Source of the DNA: GCA-002733465 sp965230525
GTDB taxonomy: Bacteria > Pseudomonadota > Gammaproteobacteria > Enterobacterales > Kangiellaceae
Assembly (NCBI GenBank): GCA_965230525.1
Contig: OZ246008.1
Span: 1,054,001 to 1,118,000 of the forward strand
DNA: 64,000 nucleotides
Reading direction: 5' to 3'
The position numbers and the translations under genes are program-made. This document shows, piece after piece, positions 8,376 to 17,531 of this stretch. Under the pieces are notes generated by a model, which saw only the letters and a list, made by a program, of their open reading frames with translations, was not told the origin of the DNA and did not search any database. The number at the start of each line of letters is the position of its first letter. Position 1 is the stretch's first letter.

Positions 8376-10037
8376 CTAATGGTGAGTTAGGTCAACTTTC
8401 CACCGCTTTCCAAAATTATCTTTAAGCAACAACCAATGTTTTACGGCGTTTTCCGGCAGACAGTGCTTTTCTTTAGCTTCGCGTCTTACTGGTACATTTC
8501 GAATTCGATTTTGAAAGAACACAGAAGTGAGTTTACTGTCAACAGACTCGGAAACTAGCTCCCATTGTACCAAACAACGTTTAGATTCATCGCATAGATT
8601 TTCGGGGTTGTTAGCCAAATAAATTTCACTATCAAACAAACTAGGACTCTCGGCGCGAGGCAAAATGCTAAATTGCACAACTAAATCTTGATCTGATTCG
8701 GTTGCAAATTGAGAAAGTCTATCTCTGGAAATCGTCGACAAATCCTTCACAGGAACTTTACATTGCTTAGTGTTGATTGGCCTGAAGTTGGACCAATTTG
8801 CCGTCATTGTCGAATTAGTGGCTGACACTTGATTGGCATTTGAAGTCGCACGCCAAGGTTTGATCGGGTCATAGTAGCAACTGCGATAACCATTCTGACA
8901 GCTCTTACCCACAAGGCTATCTTGGAAGTAACCAGCACTTCTTCGCTCAAAGTGAAGATGTGCACCATTACCGCAACCTGATTTCGGGTAGCTTGATAAT
9001 ACCCCAAGGTGTTGTCCTGCATTAACTCTACTGCCTGCTGATACAGCGGGTTGGTTTAAGTGAACATAGCGCCACAGTGTCCCAAAATCATCTTCAACGT
9101 AGGATATATAGCCGCAACTGGCACTGTAAGTTGTGCTTTGTAAGACCCCGTCTTGAACCGCAACAGCATCTTTGTAACCACTTTTGGAGATATCTTGGCC
9201 AATGTGAGGGCTGGTACCAATATTTCGGCAGATACACCAACCAGAGGTGTAATAACCTCCGGGAACTGGAAAAGTCCATTCTGGTTCTGCTGGTGCAGTG
9301 ACAGGTTGTTTCCATCCGGTATGACCAAAATAAACATAACCGGATGTAAAGCCGCATGAGTTCAATGACTCTGTCAGAGTTACTTTATAGTGAGTTGCAT
9401 CGGCCTCTACTGCATCAGCACCTAGCACATAATAGGCAACTGGCATTTCACATTGATCAGTAGCTGGAAGTTGTGATGACTGTTTGGGTTCTTTTTTAAA
9501 AACCGTATCGTAGGTAATTGGCACGGCCAAAGCACCTGAAGTGGCATGCCCTTGCCAAAAATATCCCTGACTAAAACCGCAATTAGGCAAAAGCTCTTTT
9601 AGATTCAAATAATAGTGGCCGGCATCAACTTGAGGAATATCGTCTTGAGCGGTTAATACGGATGGTGCAACATCACATTTTTCAGAACTCGGCAATTGAG
9701 ATGAATCTACCCGATGCTTTTTAAAAACAGTATGAGCAGTGAGTGTAATCAGTTTACTCTCACGATCGATATGCGGCTGATAAAAATAGCCTGTTAAAAA
9801 ACCACAGTTCGATAAATTATTGTCAGTAGTTACCTTATAGTGAATGCTTGACAGTTCAATGCTCTCAACGCTGACTAGTGTTCCAGCGGGGACTAGACAC
9901 TTATCTGCATCAGGCAATAAGGAAGATTGCTCAGCTGTTTTTTTAAAGTGTGTTTCGTAGTTAACTAAAATAGTTTCAGCTTTCGACTTGTAACAAATTA
10001 AGCAGGTCGTCAGTATCAAAATTAATTTTAAGTTCAT
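8376..10037 (-). CDS. Secreted M23-family metallopeptidase with three N-terminal repeats
   Basis: A 553-residue secreted protein with signal peptide about residues 1-20. Three tandem modules of roughly 70 residues follow (about 22-85, 90-160, 165-235), each with the pattern FKK-x4-SS-x-LP-x3-C and ending CGF-x-GY; they resemble SH3-like wall-binding modules. Residues about 255-390 form an M23 peptidase domain with the zinc-ligand motifs HIGQD and HLHFE. M23 enzymes cut peptide cross-links of peptidoglycan. The ATG at 10037 overlaps the upstream stop by 4 bp and has AAGGAG 7 bp upstream, so I prefer it to 10064. The C-terminal roughly 150 residues are unassigned. Confidence 0.85.
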   Translation of the reverse strand: MNLKLILILTTCLICYKSKAETILVNYETHFKKTAEQSSLLPDADKCLVPAGTLVSVESIELSSIHYKVTTDNNLSNCGFLTGYFYQPHIDRESKLITLTAHTVFKKHRVDSSQLPSSEKCDVAPSVLTAQDDIPQVDAGHYYLNLKELLPNCGFSQGYFWQGHATSGALAVPITYDTVFKKEPKQSSQLPATDQCEMPVAYYVLGADAVEADATHYKVTLTESLNSCGFTSGYVYFGHTGWKQPVTAPAEPEWTFPVPGGYYTSGWCICRNIGTSPHIGQDISKSGYKDAVAVQDGVLQSTTYSASCGYISYVEDDFGTLWRYVHLNQPAVSAGSRVNAGQHLGVLSSYPKSGCGNGAHLHFERRSAGYFQDSLVGKSCQNGYRSCYYDPIKPWRATSNANQVSATNSTMTANWSNFRPINTKQCKVPVKDLSTISRDRLSQFATESDQDLVVQFSILPRAESPSLFDSEIYLANNPENLCDESKRCLVQWELVSESVDSKLTSVFFQNRIRNVPVRREAKEKHCLPENAVKHWLLLKDNFGKRWKVDLTHH

Positions 10038-10882
10038 GAGTTGTCTCCTTGATGACAAAAACAATAGGCTTCTTCATGGCCAACCTTGCTATCACAATTG
10101 AAGTTATGATTATTCCATTTAGTGACTTGTGAGTTTACTAAGGTAATTTGGTGATCGCCTTTGGGATCATTGATGGATGATTCCGTGATGCGACTACCAA
10201 TTTGCGCACCTCGCTGCAAGTAATAGTCCTCCAGCGCCGCTACATATTGGTTAGTCGAAATGACATTCTTGTTTGCGGGAATTGCAATTGGTAAATCAAT
10301 GGCTTCTACAGTGCCATTAAACGCTTTATCTTTACTTCGATAAAACTCATATCGATAATTCGCTGGCATATCGCGATCCCATAGAGCAACAAACTGATAG
10401 TAATCGTCTTCAAGTTTCCAAAATTGAGTGAGAGAAAAATAAAACAAATCTTCCTGATAACGTTGCTGTGGACTTGACTGAATTATTCGCTCAAAGTTTT
10501 GCTCTAGGGTTGTTTGTGCATTTAGCTGCTTCATCGAAGTACAGCTTGGATCCATAACGATGCTGGTATGACTTGGCGAAAATCGTGAGCTAGAAACTAA
10601 GTTAGGAGTATGAAACCACCAGGATTTGTCGATAGGGAAATCTTGATTGTCCTTACCTTCAACTGACGAATGACCATGTTGATGGATTTCATTCGAAAGT
10701 TCTGGCTTATCCCTAGCGGTAGTAATCGCTTTCTTAGTGTTTAAACTATGTGATTGACTTTCGTCCGCTTTCGACAGCTCAGTTGGTAATTCTTTAGGGT
10801 TGTCTTCATTTGTTGAGTTGACGATAAAATATATCACAAGCCCAATTGATATAACTGATATGATAAGCAGATATTTCTTCAT
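10034..10882 (-). CDS. Membrane-anchored protein of unknown function
   Basis: A 282-residue protein with one N-terminal hydrophobic segment (residues about 5-24) that is either an anchor or a signal peptide, then a polar Ser/Lys/Glu-rich linker to about residue 80 and a folded-looking region with the aromatic-rich stretch EDDYYQFVALWDRD. I do not recognise the family. It sits between a HEAT-like secreted protein and the M23 peptidase; its stop overlaps the peptidase start by 4 bp and its strong ribosome-binding site (GAGGAGG) lies inside the upstream gene. The context suggests a role with the two cell-wall hydrolases, perhaps as a chaperone, inhibitor or adaptor (inference). Confidence 0.72.
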   Translation of the reverse strand: MKKYLLIISVISIGLVIYFIVNSTNEDNPKELPTELSKADESQSHSLNTKKAITTARDKPELSNEIHQHGHSSVEGKDNQDFPIDKSWWFHTPNLVSSSRFSPSHTSIVMDPSCTSMKQLNAQTTLEQNFERIIQSSPQQRYQEDLFYFSLTQFWKLEDDYYQFVALWDRDMPANYRYEFYRSKDKAFNGTVEAIDLPIAIPANKNVISTNQYVAALEDYYLQRGAQIGSRITESSINDPKGDHQITLVNSQVTKWNNHNFNCDSKVGHEEAYCFCHQGDNS

Positions 10883-10883
10883 T

Positions 10884-11645
10884 TTAACCTCCTCGCTTAA
10901 TCCGTTGATATTCTTTCAATACCGCGTTTAGCTGTTGGTATTCTAGTGAATTTTGGGGAAGCTTTAGAGCGGCTTGTTGATATCGAATTAAATTTGAATC
11001 ATTCAAGAAAGGTAATACTTTGGCACTCAAACTTTGTCGAACAAAATGACCACCACTTTGTACCTGTTGAAGTAACAAATCATCGACCTCATTAGAAAAA
11101 GTTTGCTGATGATAGCGCTCTAAAAGCGGCATGGACTTGGAAAGTAGCACCGAATCAAAGGTTTCTCCTAAGACTTCGTTAAGCACCAATAGAGTTTCGT
11201 AGTTAACCGGTAACGTCGCTAAAATTTCTATGGCTTTTGCTTGTACATGGCCATTGGGTACTCTTAAATAGCTGTGACAAATTTCTCTTAGCGCTTGTCG
11301 ATCAAGCAACGATTCAGCCTGACCAAGTAATTTCATCATATCTCCACCCAATGCATAGCTATACGAGCGAGGATCTGTTTGAGGATAATGACAAGTTTCG
11401 TTCTTGAGGCATGCCAATAGCTCTTTTGAGCGCGCTTGAATTTGACTTTCTTTGGCTTTATTGGCTGGTGGACTCGTTTTAGATTCAGCTTTCTCGAAAA
11501 CTTCATTCAATGGCTTCGCTTGAGACTTCGCTGAAGCGCTAAGCGCTGGTTGGCTTGATGGGTTAATGTCAAGTGCAAGTTCGAATTGCCAAAGAGTGGC
11601 AGCAACAAGAAATAACACGAGACTAAATAGACCTATTTTTCGCAT
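10884..11645 (-). CDS. Secreted helical-repeat-like protein of unknown function
   Basis: A 253-residue protein with an N-terminal signal or anchor (residues about 4-22), a low-complexity Ala/Ser/Lys linker (about 30-70) and a helical C-terminal part (about 75-253) that looks like HEAT/ARM-type repeats (RQALREICHSYL, KAIEILATLP, LLVLNEVLGET). Two cysteines (CLKNETC) sit near residue 80. No enzymatic motif is visible. The ribosome-binding site GAGGAGAG is strong, and the gene lies 25 bp after the transglycosylase gene. Function unknown; cotranscription with peptidoglycan hydrolases is the only clue. Confidence 0.7.
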   Translation of the reverse strand: MRKIGLFSLVLFLVAATLWQFELALDINPSSQPALSASAKSQAKPLNEVFEKAESKTSPPANKAKESQIQARSKELLACLKNETCHYPQTDPRSYSYALGGDMMKLLGQAESLLDRQALREICHSYLRVPNGHVQAKAIEILATLPVNYETLLVLNEVLGETFDSVLLSKSMPLLERYHQQTFSNEVDDLLLQQVQSGGHFVRQSLSAKVLPFLNDSNLIRYQQAALKLPQNSLEYQQLNAVLKEYQRIKRGG

Positions 11646-11670
11646 AAGTTCTCTCCTCGAAATAACGCCT

Positions 11671-13674
11671 CTATTGAGACGTTCTCCAGCTTAAAAATCC
11701 TGATGCCGACCAGCGATTGAAATAGCACGCATTGCCACCATTAGCACTCAAACAGTTATTAACCATTTGACTATCAAAGGGACCATATACCTCAATAATC
11801 TCTCCTGCTTGGTTGGCTTCGACGCAATGCCACCCGTATTGTTCCGAGCGGACACTTCCGTATGGGCAGTCGCTATTGGTTCTAACACTCATAAACCAGC
11901 TAGTGGCCCACCGATTAAGCATCACAGTATTACCTTCAATCTCTGCACTGTACTCTTGATCACAAGCGGAGCCTCCGCCCCATTGATTACAGCGATCATG
12001 CATTTCTTTAGTGAATGGCCCGTAAGTATCAACTTGATTGCGGCAAACCATTAAGTCGGGGTCGTAGTGAGTATTGTCTGGGCAAAATGCTGCTTGTTCA
12101 TTATTAGCAGGCTGTGTTTCGCTTACCCAATAAGAAATGCTTGATTCAGGTAGAGTATACCCAGCATAGATGTAGCCTTCATGACCTTCATGACTGATAT
12201 GTAGATAGACTTCGTTGTTAGTATTCTTTATTACAGAGCCTTTCACTAAAACAGGGGTTGTCTGTTCTAAAACAGATATTATTTCTCCACCAGGCGTGGC
12301 TCTAAAATTAAGTAAATCGACTTCTACAGCAACCCAGTCATTGAGCACTGGAATGGTATAGTGAGATGGTTTGCTAAATGTTGGACTCACCCATTCTTGA
12401 TGGTTATTTATATTTCCACCCCAAATGAAGCCAATACTATTTTGAAACTCGACCTTGTAGAACCGGTTGAAACTTTGGTTATCAAAAATAGAGACATCTA
12501 ATACTTGCAAAACCGTGTCGGCCGGTACACTGCTAATTAACTCTCCATTAGGTGACTTTCGAAGATTATTCTCTTTCTCAAGCTGAACAAAGCTGCCCAC
12601 TTTAACTAATCCAGAAACATTATCTGGACATAATAAATGGGGATCGTAAGTGCGCTGCGCTATTCCCGCAGTATCGCTTTCTGGGAGTTCAGTGACTACG
12701 GAAGAATCAAACGTCCCTACGCTAGCAAGACAGGCCGAATGACGCATATCAGCGACACAGTGCAATTGCTCTCCATCAAAAACACAGGCTTTACTATCGA
12801 AAGTCTGCAGTAATTTATTGTACCAATCACTTGTATCCACATCGCTTAGCGGAGGACAGTTAGTACCTCCGTTTGCTAAACAGCTAACATTGATAGTCGA
12901 TGGCTTGCTAAGATCAGCAACATAATATTCCCAAGACTTTTGGTCGTATTTAGTGGCAAATCCAACATCATTGCGAGCCCAAGTGTGATTGGGGTTGGTC
13001 CATCGACAAGATGAGCTCGGCCCACCGTTATATTGTGAATAAGCCTCGCGAGAGCGATTGCGCCAGGTATTACCGTATTGTTGAATACACCATTTTGAGC
13101 TAGCGCTTTGCCATGCAACGTAATATTCATCCAGTGAATAAAGCATGTTTTCGACTAGCTCCCATCCTTTGCCTTGAAGTGCAGCACTATAGTGTGCTCG
13201 GTCATCGACTTGCATTAAACCGTGACCATGACCAAAATCGCCGCGCATCATTTTATAGCGTCCATCTTGACTGGCTTTACGATAGTGAGACCAAAAACTT
13301 TCTTGATGAGCAATGGCCAAAGTCGCATGTTGAAAGGCTGAGACTTCATTGGCAGAAACTAGCGGCTTTCTTGAACGAATAAAATAATCCGCCACCTCTT
13401 GAATCATTGAGTAGGTTTCTTGCATGTATCGATTGCGCTCAGTGCTGTAGTCGACACTTTGTTCAAAAATAACTGGATGATAGTTTAACGTGATGTGTTG
13501 ATCGCTTCCAAAAGCGTCGGCGTCACAACCATAAGGTGCTATGCCAAATGTCCAGCTGCCAGATACTCGGTTGTAACACTTCCAATTATCTGGTGTGTAG
13601 TTCCATTCTCCTTTGCAAACTAGGCTAAAAAATAATAGTGCGACAAATGCCACTAACCGAAATAAACTTGTCAT
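11671..13674 (-). CDS. Secreted lysozyme-like transglycosylase with SH3-like modules
   Basis: A 667-residue protein with signal peptide (about 1-22). Residues about 100-230 resemble the SLT/lysozyme fold: the presumed catalytic Glu is in AIAHQESFW and is followed by GLMQVDDRAHY, as in soluble lytic transglycosylases. Residues about 350-500 hold two SH3-like modules (LRKSPNGELISSVPADTVL and LNFRATPGGEIISVLEQT). The C-terminus carries two copies of a Cys-containing module of about 50 residues with the pattern YGPF-x-x-x-M, GG-x-x-AC, NRW, S-x-F, RT. It is the first gene of the minus-strand operon. The catalytic assignment is by motif only. Confidence 0.78.
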   Translation of the reverse strand: MTSLFRLVAFVALLFFSLVCKGEWNYTPDNWKCYNRVSGSWTFGIAPYGCDADAFGSDQHITLNYHPVIFEQSVDYSTERNRYMQETYSMIQEVADYFIRSRKPLVSANEVSAFQHATLAIAHQESFWSHYRKASQDGRYKMMRGDFGHGHGLMQVDDRAHYSAALQGKGWELVENMLYSLDEYYVAWQSASSKWCIQQYGNTWRNRSREAYSQYNGGPSSSCRWTNPNHTWARNDVGFATKYDQKSWEYYVADLSKPSTINVSCLANGGTNCPPLSDVDTSDWYNKLLQTFDSKACVFDGEQLHCVADMRHSACLASVGTFDSSVVTELPESDTAGIAQRTYDPHLLCPDNVSGLVKVGSFVQLEKENNLRKSPNGELISSVPADTVLQVLDVSIFDNQSFNRFYKVEFQNSIGFIWGGNINNHQEWVSPTFSKPSHYTIPVLNDWVAVEVDLLNFRATPGGEIISVLEQTTPVLVKGSVIKNTNNEVYLHISHEGHEGYIYAGYTLPESSISYWVSETQPANNEQAAFCPDNTHYDPDLMVCRNQVDTYGPFTKEMHDRCNQWGGGSACDQEYSAEIEGNTVMLNRWATSWFMSVRTNSDCPYGSVRSEQYGWHCVEANQAGEIIEVYGPFDSQMVNNCLSANGGNACYFNRWSASGFLSWRTSQ

Positions 13675-13984
13675 AATCGCTCCGTTGAGGAAAAAATAAA
13701 GTTGATTAAATCAAAAAGGGAAATTGTTAAATTTGGACGACTGGCGATCTACGACTTTTCCGGTCATTCGTAGTGCAAATTAAGTCATATCTTGTTAACT
13801 GATAACTAGTTCTCACAAATTTATCTCAATTAACAATAGTTTTAGAGTTGCGGTATTTAGTTAAACCGATTGTTAGTTTAAATAGGCGAGCCGATGGTAA
13901 AAAGGCACAAAAATATTGCTTAAAATAGAGGATTTTGAACGTTGCAAACGATATAATTTTGCTCACTAATATAAGGTGGGGTTT
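13675..13984 (+). promoter_or_regulatory. Divergent intergenic region, transglycosylase operon / AraC gene
   Basis: This 310-bp AT-rich stretch separates two divergent transcription units and must hold both promoters. It contains similar A/T-rich motifs (TTAGTTAAA near 13857 and TTAGTTTAA near 13873), but I cannot assign an operator. The AraC gene's ribosome-binding site AAGGTGGGG is at its right end. I see no gene or RNA in it. Confidence 0.4.
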
Positions 13985-14977
13985 ATGAATTGGGATCTTT
14001 TTTATTTACTCAAACAACTAATAAAAAATAATCAGGTCAGCATTTCTGAAAAAGAGCTTGAGAATAACTTCAAATTAATTGCCATGAGTGGTAACAAACA
14101 AAAGGCAATTTATTTATTGATAAAGAAATTAATTGAGGTAAGCCAAGACAAATCGCTAGGAATGAAAGCTGGAAAGCTAATAAGCCCTAATTCTTTTAGC
14201 GGATTAGGTTATTTATTTATGACCGCAAAAAATCTAATGACGGCGTGTCAACGGATGTGTGAATTCCCCTTGTTCTATCAAAATGTCGTGTCATTAAATA
14301 CCAAATGTGACGAACATTACTTTATTCTAGTAATAGATAACAATCATCACGAACCACTAATTCGAGCGATTATAAATGAGGCATCGCTCGGTGTGATCTA
14401 TCAGTATGTTAGCTGGTTAAATAGAGAAAATTTTGTGGAGTGTGAAGTTCAGCTCAACCATTCTTCGATAAGCAGTCTTGCTACCTATCGAGAGCATTTT
14501 CATAGGAACCCGATTTTCCAACAGTCGGAGAATAGATTGTGTTTCCCAATCGAGTTTGCCAAAGCAACACTGCGATCAAGTGACCCGGAGCATCATGCTA
14601 CTTGGTATTGTCAATTAAAAGAAAAGCATGACAAGATTTCACAGAGTTTTTTATCTCGTGCGCAAACAGCTATTAGAAATGGCCTAAAGTTAGGCAATAT
14701 ATCAAGGCCAGATATTGCAAAACAGTTAAGCCTAAGCGAAAAAACACTCGAAAGGCGTTTGGAAAAGAGCAACTTTAGTTTTCGCAAACTAACAGAAAGC
14801 ATTCGCCTAGAACTAGCGCAAAAGTACTTAGCGCAAGCCGAATTTTCAATCGAAGAAATTGCTCATCAACTTGGCTATTGCGATCGTAATACTTTTTCTA
14901 AAGCGTTCAAAAAATGGACAGGTACGACACCCTGTCAGCAGCGACGCGTATTTGCAAAAAACAAGGCCTATCAATAA
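13985..14977 (+). CDS. AraC-family transcriptional regulator
   Basis: A 330-residue regulator. The N-terminal two thirds resemble the arabinose-binding-like domain of the OruR/ArgR-type AraC subgroup (GYLFMTAKNLMTACQRM). The C-terminus is a double helix-turn-helix (SRPDIAKQLSLSEKTLERRL, about residues 240-260, and IEEIAHQLGYCDRNTFSKAF, about 292-311). The ATG at 13985 with AAGGTGGGG upstream fits better than the GTG at 13976. It diverges from the secreted cell-wall-hydrolase operon and is the obvious candidate regulator of it, though AraC proteins can also act elsewhere. The inducer is unknown. Confidence 0.87.
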   Translation: MNWDLFYLLKQLIKNNQVSISEKELENNFKLIAMSGNKQKAIYLLIKKLIEVSQDKSLGMKAGKLISPNSFSGLGYLFMTAKNLMTACQRMCEFPLFYQNVVSLNTKCDEHYFILVIDNNHHEPLIRAIINEASLGVIYQYVSWLNRENFVECEVQLNHSSISSLATYREHFHRNPIFQQSENRLCFPIEFAKATLRSSDPEHHATWYCQLKEKHDKISQSFLSRAQTAIRNGLKLGNISRPDIAKQLSLSEKTLERRLEKSNFSFRKLTESIRLELAQKYLAQAEFSIEEIAHQLGYCDRNTFSKAFKKWTGTTPCQQRRVFAKNKAYQ

Positions 14978-15001
14978 CAAGGCCAATCAGTTACAAGGAA
15001 T

Positions 15002-15021
15002 AAACCCGCTAAAAGCGGTTT
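15002..15021 (+). terminator. Weak hairpin after the AraC gene
   Basis: CCGCT at 15006-15010 pairs with AGCGG at 15014-15018, with flanking AAA/TTT able to extend the stem around one bulged C. It lies 25 bp after the AraC stop, but the following T tract is short (TTTGCTTG), so termination is uncertain. Confidence 0.35.
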
Positions 15022-15107
15022 GCTTGTCAGCTCTTCACGATATTAGCGATCCGTCTATTGATAAACAGCGTATAAAAAACTGTTATCACTCTCGAAGGAA
15101 TTTGTTG

Positions 15108-15635
15108 ATGAAAATACCCTCAAAGACTAGCCTCTTGATCATCAGCCTTTTGGCGCTGCCAGCTACCAATATCACTGCGTCACAAGCTTGTGACGGTGAC
15201 TACAAATTAATAGGCAGTTCAAGCTTTAGTGTCTGGTTTTGGGATGTCTACGAGATTGAGTTAAAAACTCAAGATGGAAGCTATACTTTAGGCCATTTTC
15301 CATTGGAGTTGGCGCTCACCTACAAACGAGATATCGACAAAGAAGATTTAATTGCCGAAACCAAAAATCAATGGGAAAGATACCAGCTCGATCCAGAAAT
15401 CGAGAGTCAGTGGCTCGCCCAGCTCGACAAGATTTGGCCGAGCGTAAAAGAAAATGACCGTATCGCATTTAGAATTTGTGACAGCCAGCTGACTAAATTT
15501 TACTTTAATGACAAGCCAATCGGTGAAGTTAGCGATAAAGATTTTGCCAAGTACTTTTCTCTAATATGGCTTGATCCTAATGGGCCCTATCCAAAGCAAG
15601 TCAAGCGTTTAACCGGAAATTCATCAAACAAGTAA
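15108..15635 (+). CDS. Secreted chalcone-isomerase-like protein
   Basis: A 175-residue protein with signal peptide (about 1-24, ending ITA-SQA). The mature part matches the bacterial chalcone-isomerase-like family: GSSSFSVWFWDVYEIELKT near the N-terminus, LALTYKRDIDKEDLI in the middle and FSLIWLDPNGP at the end. The family adopts a chalcone isomerase fold but most bacterial members lack a demonstrated isomerase activity and may bind lipids. The ATG at 15108 (AAGGAA upstream) is chosen because the longer frame overlaps the AraC gene and lacks a signal peptide. Confidence 0.8.
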   Translation: MKIPSKTSLLIISLLALPATNITASQACDGDYKLIGSSSFSVWFWDVYEIELKTQDGSYTLGHFPLELALTYKRDIDKEDLIAETKNQWERYQLDPEIESQWLAQLDKIWPSVKENDRIAFRICDSQLTKFYFNDKPIGEVSDKDFAKYFSLIWLDPNGPYPKQVKRLTGNSSNK

Positions 15636-15723
15636 AGATCTCGCATTAAGTCAAGGCTGCGATTTTGCTTGTTGTTGTAACACAGGTATACTGTTGGTTA
15701 GTTATTTTCGAAGATAGACGATA

Positions 15724-16446
15724 ATGATTCTACGCTTATTCACTTTTTTCGTTTTGTTTGGTTTATACGGTTGTGTCACCACTAGTCATAAGGTTTATCT
15801 TGCGCCTAAAGTCACCGGGCAAATTGTTGATTTGCAAACCTTAGAGCCGCTACAAGCTATGCATGTGGCGCACCGAGATAATTTAAATCAGTTTGTCATT
15901 ACAAACGTTCAGGGCGAATTTAGTCTACCCTCAATTTCAGAAAAAGATTTTCGAGTCTTGTTAGCTAATCCCGAAACAGAAGGGCATTTAGTACTCATCT
16001 ACAATCAAAATAACCAAATCGGACTCATGATCCCGTCAACGAAGGACAGTGCTTCCGAAGAAATTTTTAACCTCAAAACCATTGTGTTTGACTCTGAGCC
16101 AAAAGTGATCGCGCAGCCAAGCAAGCCAAGCTTTCCTTATCATGGTGAACTAAAACTTTTGTTTTCTTCTGATAAAGCACTAGTGAATTGCGACAAAATA
16201 TTGTTAAACACTGCACTTGGCGCACTTAACACCTCAAGAAAACTAGCGGAAAAAGCCAGTGATAAAATAGAAACTACTCAAACCAAAGCTCAACGACTAA
16301 GAAGCTTAACGTTTGAAAGCTATCAACGCACTCAGGTGCTTTGGAAATATCTTAAAAAAAGCTGCCAATACCTTCCCGAACAATCAAAGCGCGTCGATAA
16401 GATGTTTTCCGGCATCGAACAAGAAGCAAGTTTCTTAGTATTTTAA
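15724..16446 (+). CDS. Lipoprotein with carboxypeptidase-regulatory-like domain
   Basis: A 240-residue protein with lipobox LYGC (Cys at about residue 17). Residues about 30-115 look like a short transthyretin-like or carboxypeptidase-regulatory beta domain (TGQIVDLQTLEPLQAMHVAHRDN with NVQGEFSLPS), which usually serves in adhesion or as a structural module. The C-terminal half is helical and charged. I do not recognise a specific family. It stands 88 bp after the chalcone-isomerase-like gene and 65 bp before a metallopeptidase gene, all on the plus strand. Confidence 0.7.
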   Translation: MILRLFTFFVLFGLYGCVTTSHKVYLAPKVTGQIVDLQTLEPLQAMHVAHRDNLNQFVITNVQGEFSLPSISEKDFRVLLANPETEGHLVLIYNQNNQIGLMIPSTKDSASEEIFNLKTIVFDSEPKVIAQPSKPSFPYHGELKLLFSSDKALVNCDKILLNTALGALNTSRKLAEKASDKIETTQTKAQRLRSLTFESYQRTQVLWKYLKKSCQYLPEQSKRVDKMFSGIEQEASFLVF

Positions 16447-16511
16447 ATGTTTTCTTACTTATTCTTATCAAGTGCTATTAGACTCAATGTGATTAAGGCG
16501 TTTAGTTAGCC

Positions 16512-17516
16512 ATGTTTGGTTTTCTAAAAAGTAAAAAGCAATCTTCGGTTTATCGCCATGTTAATGAAGCAAGGTTACGAGACTTAAGTACAAGCTTGCT
16601 AAGTTCAACGCCTATTGATACCAAGCGGTTGGTAAGTCAAAAAGACCATTATTCCCGATTAGACTGGCAACACCTTTATCAACAGCTTGAAAATTTGAGT
16701 GACGGCGAGTTAGCCGCGTTAGATACTCCCGAACATTACAATTATATTCAGTACCGCTGGTTACTCACGCTGCAAGATGAGCTTGCAGGCGAATATTCTC
16801 TCACTGAATCAGCACATTTTTTGTTGCTATCCAATACAGATCAAAAGAAAGCTAACTTAATCTTTCGTTTTTTAGAATCCTGTTACCCAAGAATACTTAA
16901 TATCCTGCGCGGAATTGCTCAGCCAAGACAAGGTGAGAAATTGCCTGTTATTCTATTTGAAGATGTAGACACTTATTATCAATATATCTCACACTACTTC
17001 AAAAAAGACGGCGAGTATCAAATGAGTTCAGGAATATTCTTGACCGAGGGACTTGGACATTTTGCATTGCCCAATGCAGAGATTAGTGAGATTGAATCGG
17101 TTTTTGCTCATGAATTAACCCATGCTTTGGTCAATCACTTAGCTATTCCCACTTGGATAAATGAAGGGCTTGCGGTGAACACTGAAACCGAAATTACCGG
17201 CTACTCGCCCTACACGCTTAATCAAGAAAAGCACTTTCGCCATCGAGACTATTGGAATCAAAAAACTATTCAGGGATTTTGGTCGGGAGAGTCATTTAGT
17301 CAACCAGGTGACCCATCCGATTTAAGCTATCATTTGGCCCAACTGCTAATACGATCGCTTTCGAAAGACTTTAATCAACTGGCTGAATTTGCGAATGCTG
17401 CTCGCTATTCCGACGCTGGCGAAGCCGCCGCCATCGCTGTTTACGGTTGTAGCCTAGGCAGCTTTATAGAAAGCATTTACGGCGAAGGAAACTGGTCACC
17501 TCGCAAGCTCACCTAG
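16512..17516 (+). CDS. Gluzincin-type metallopeptidase-like protein (HExxH)
   Basis: A 334-residue protein with the zinc-binding motif HELTH (about residue 201) followed by the downstream glutamate in NEGLAVNTE, a spacing typical of peptidase-MA/gluzincin proteins. No signal peptide or transmembrane segment is visible, so it should be cytoplasmic or exported by another route. The N-terminal 150 residues are helical and unassigned. It converges on the subtilase gene with a 15-bp gap. Substrate unknown. Confidence 0.75.
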   Translation: MFGFLKSKKQSSVYRHVNEARLRDLSTSLLSSTPIDTKRLVSQKDHYSRLDWQHLYQQLENLSDGELAALDTPEHYNYIQYRWLLTLQDELAGEYSLTESAHFLLLSNTDQKKANLIFRFLESCYPRILNILRGIAQPRQGEKLPVILFEDVDTYYQYISHYFKKDGEYQMSSGIFLTEGLGHFALPNAEISEIESVFAHELTHALVNHLAIPTWINEGLAVNTETEITGYSPYTLNQEKHFRHRDYWNQKTIQGFWSGESFSQPGDPSDLSYHLAQLLIRSLSKDFNQLAEFANAARYSDAGEAAAIAVYGCSLGSFIESIYGEGNWSPRKLT

Positions 17517-17531
17517 GCGTTGGTGGTTTCG

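Noticed and set aside
9077..9359. Several overlapping open frames on both strands inside the M23 peptidase gene
   Set aside because: They are shadows of the peptidase coding frame, which has clear zinc motifs, and have no ribosome-binding sites or recognisable domains.
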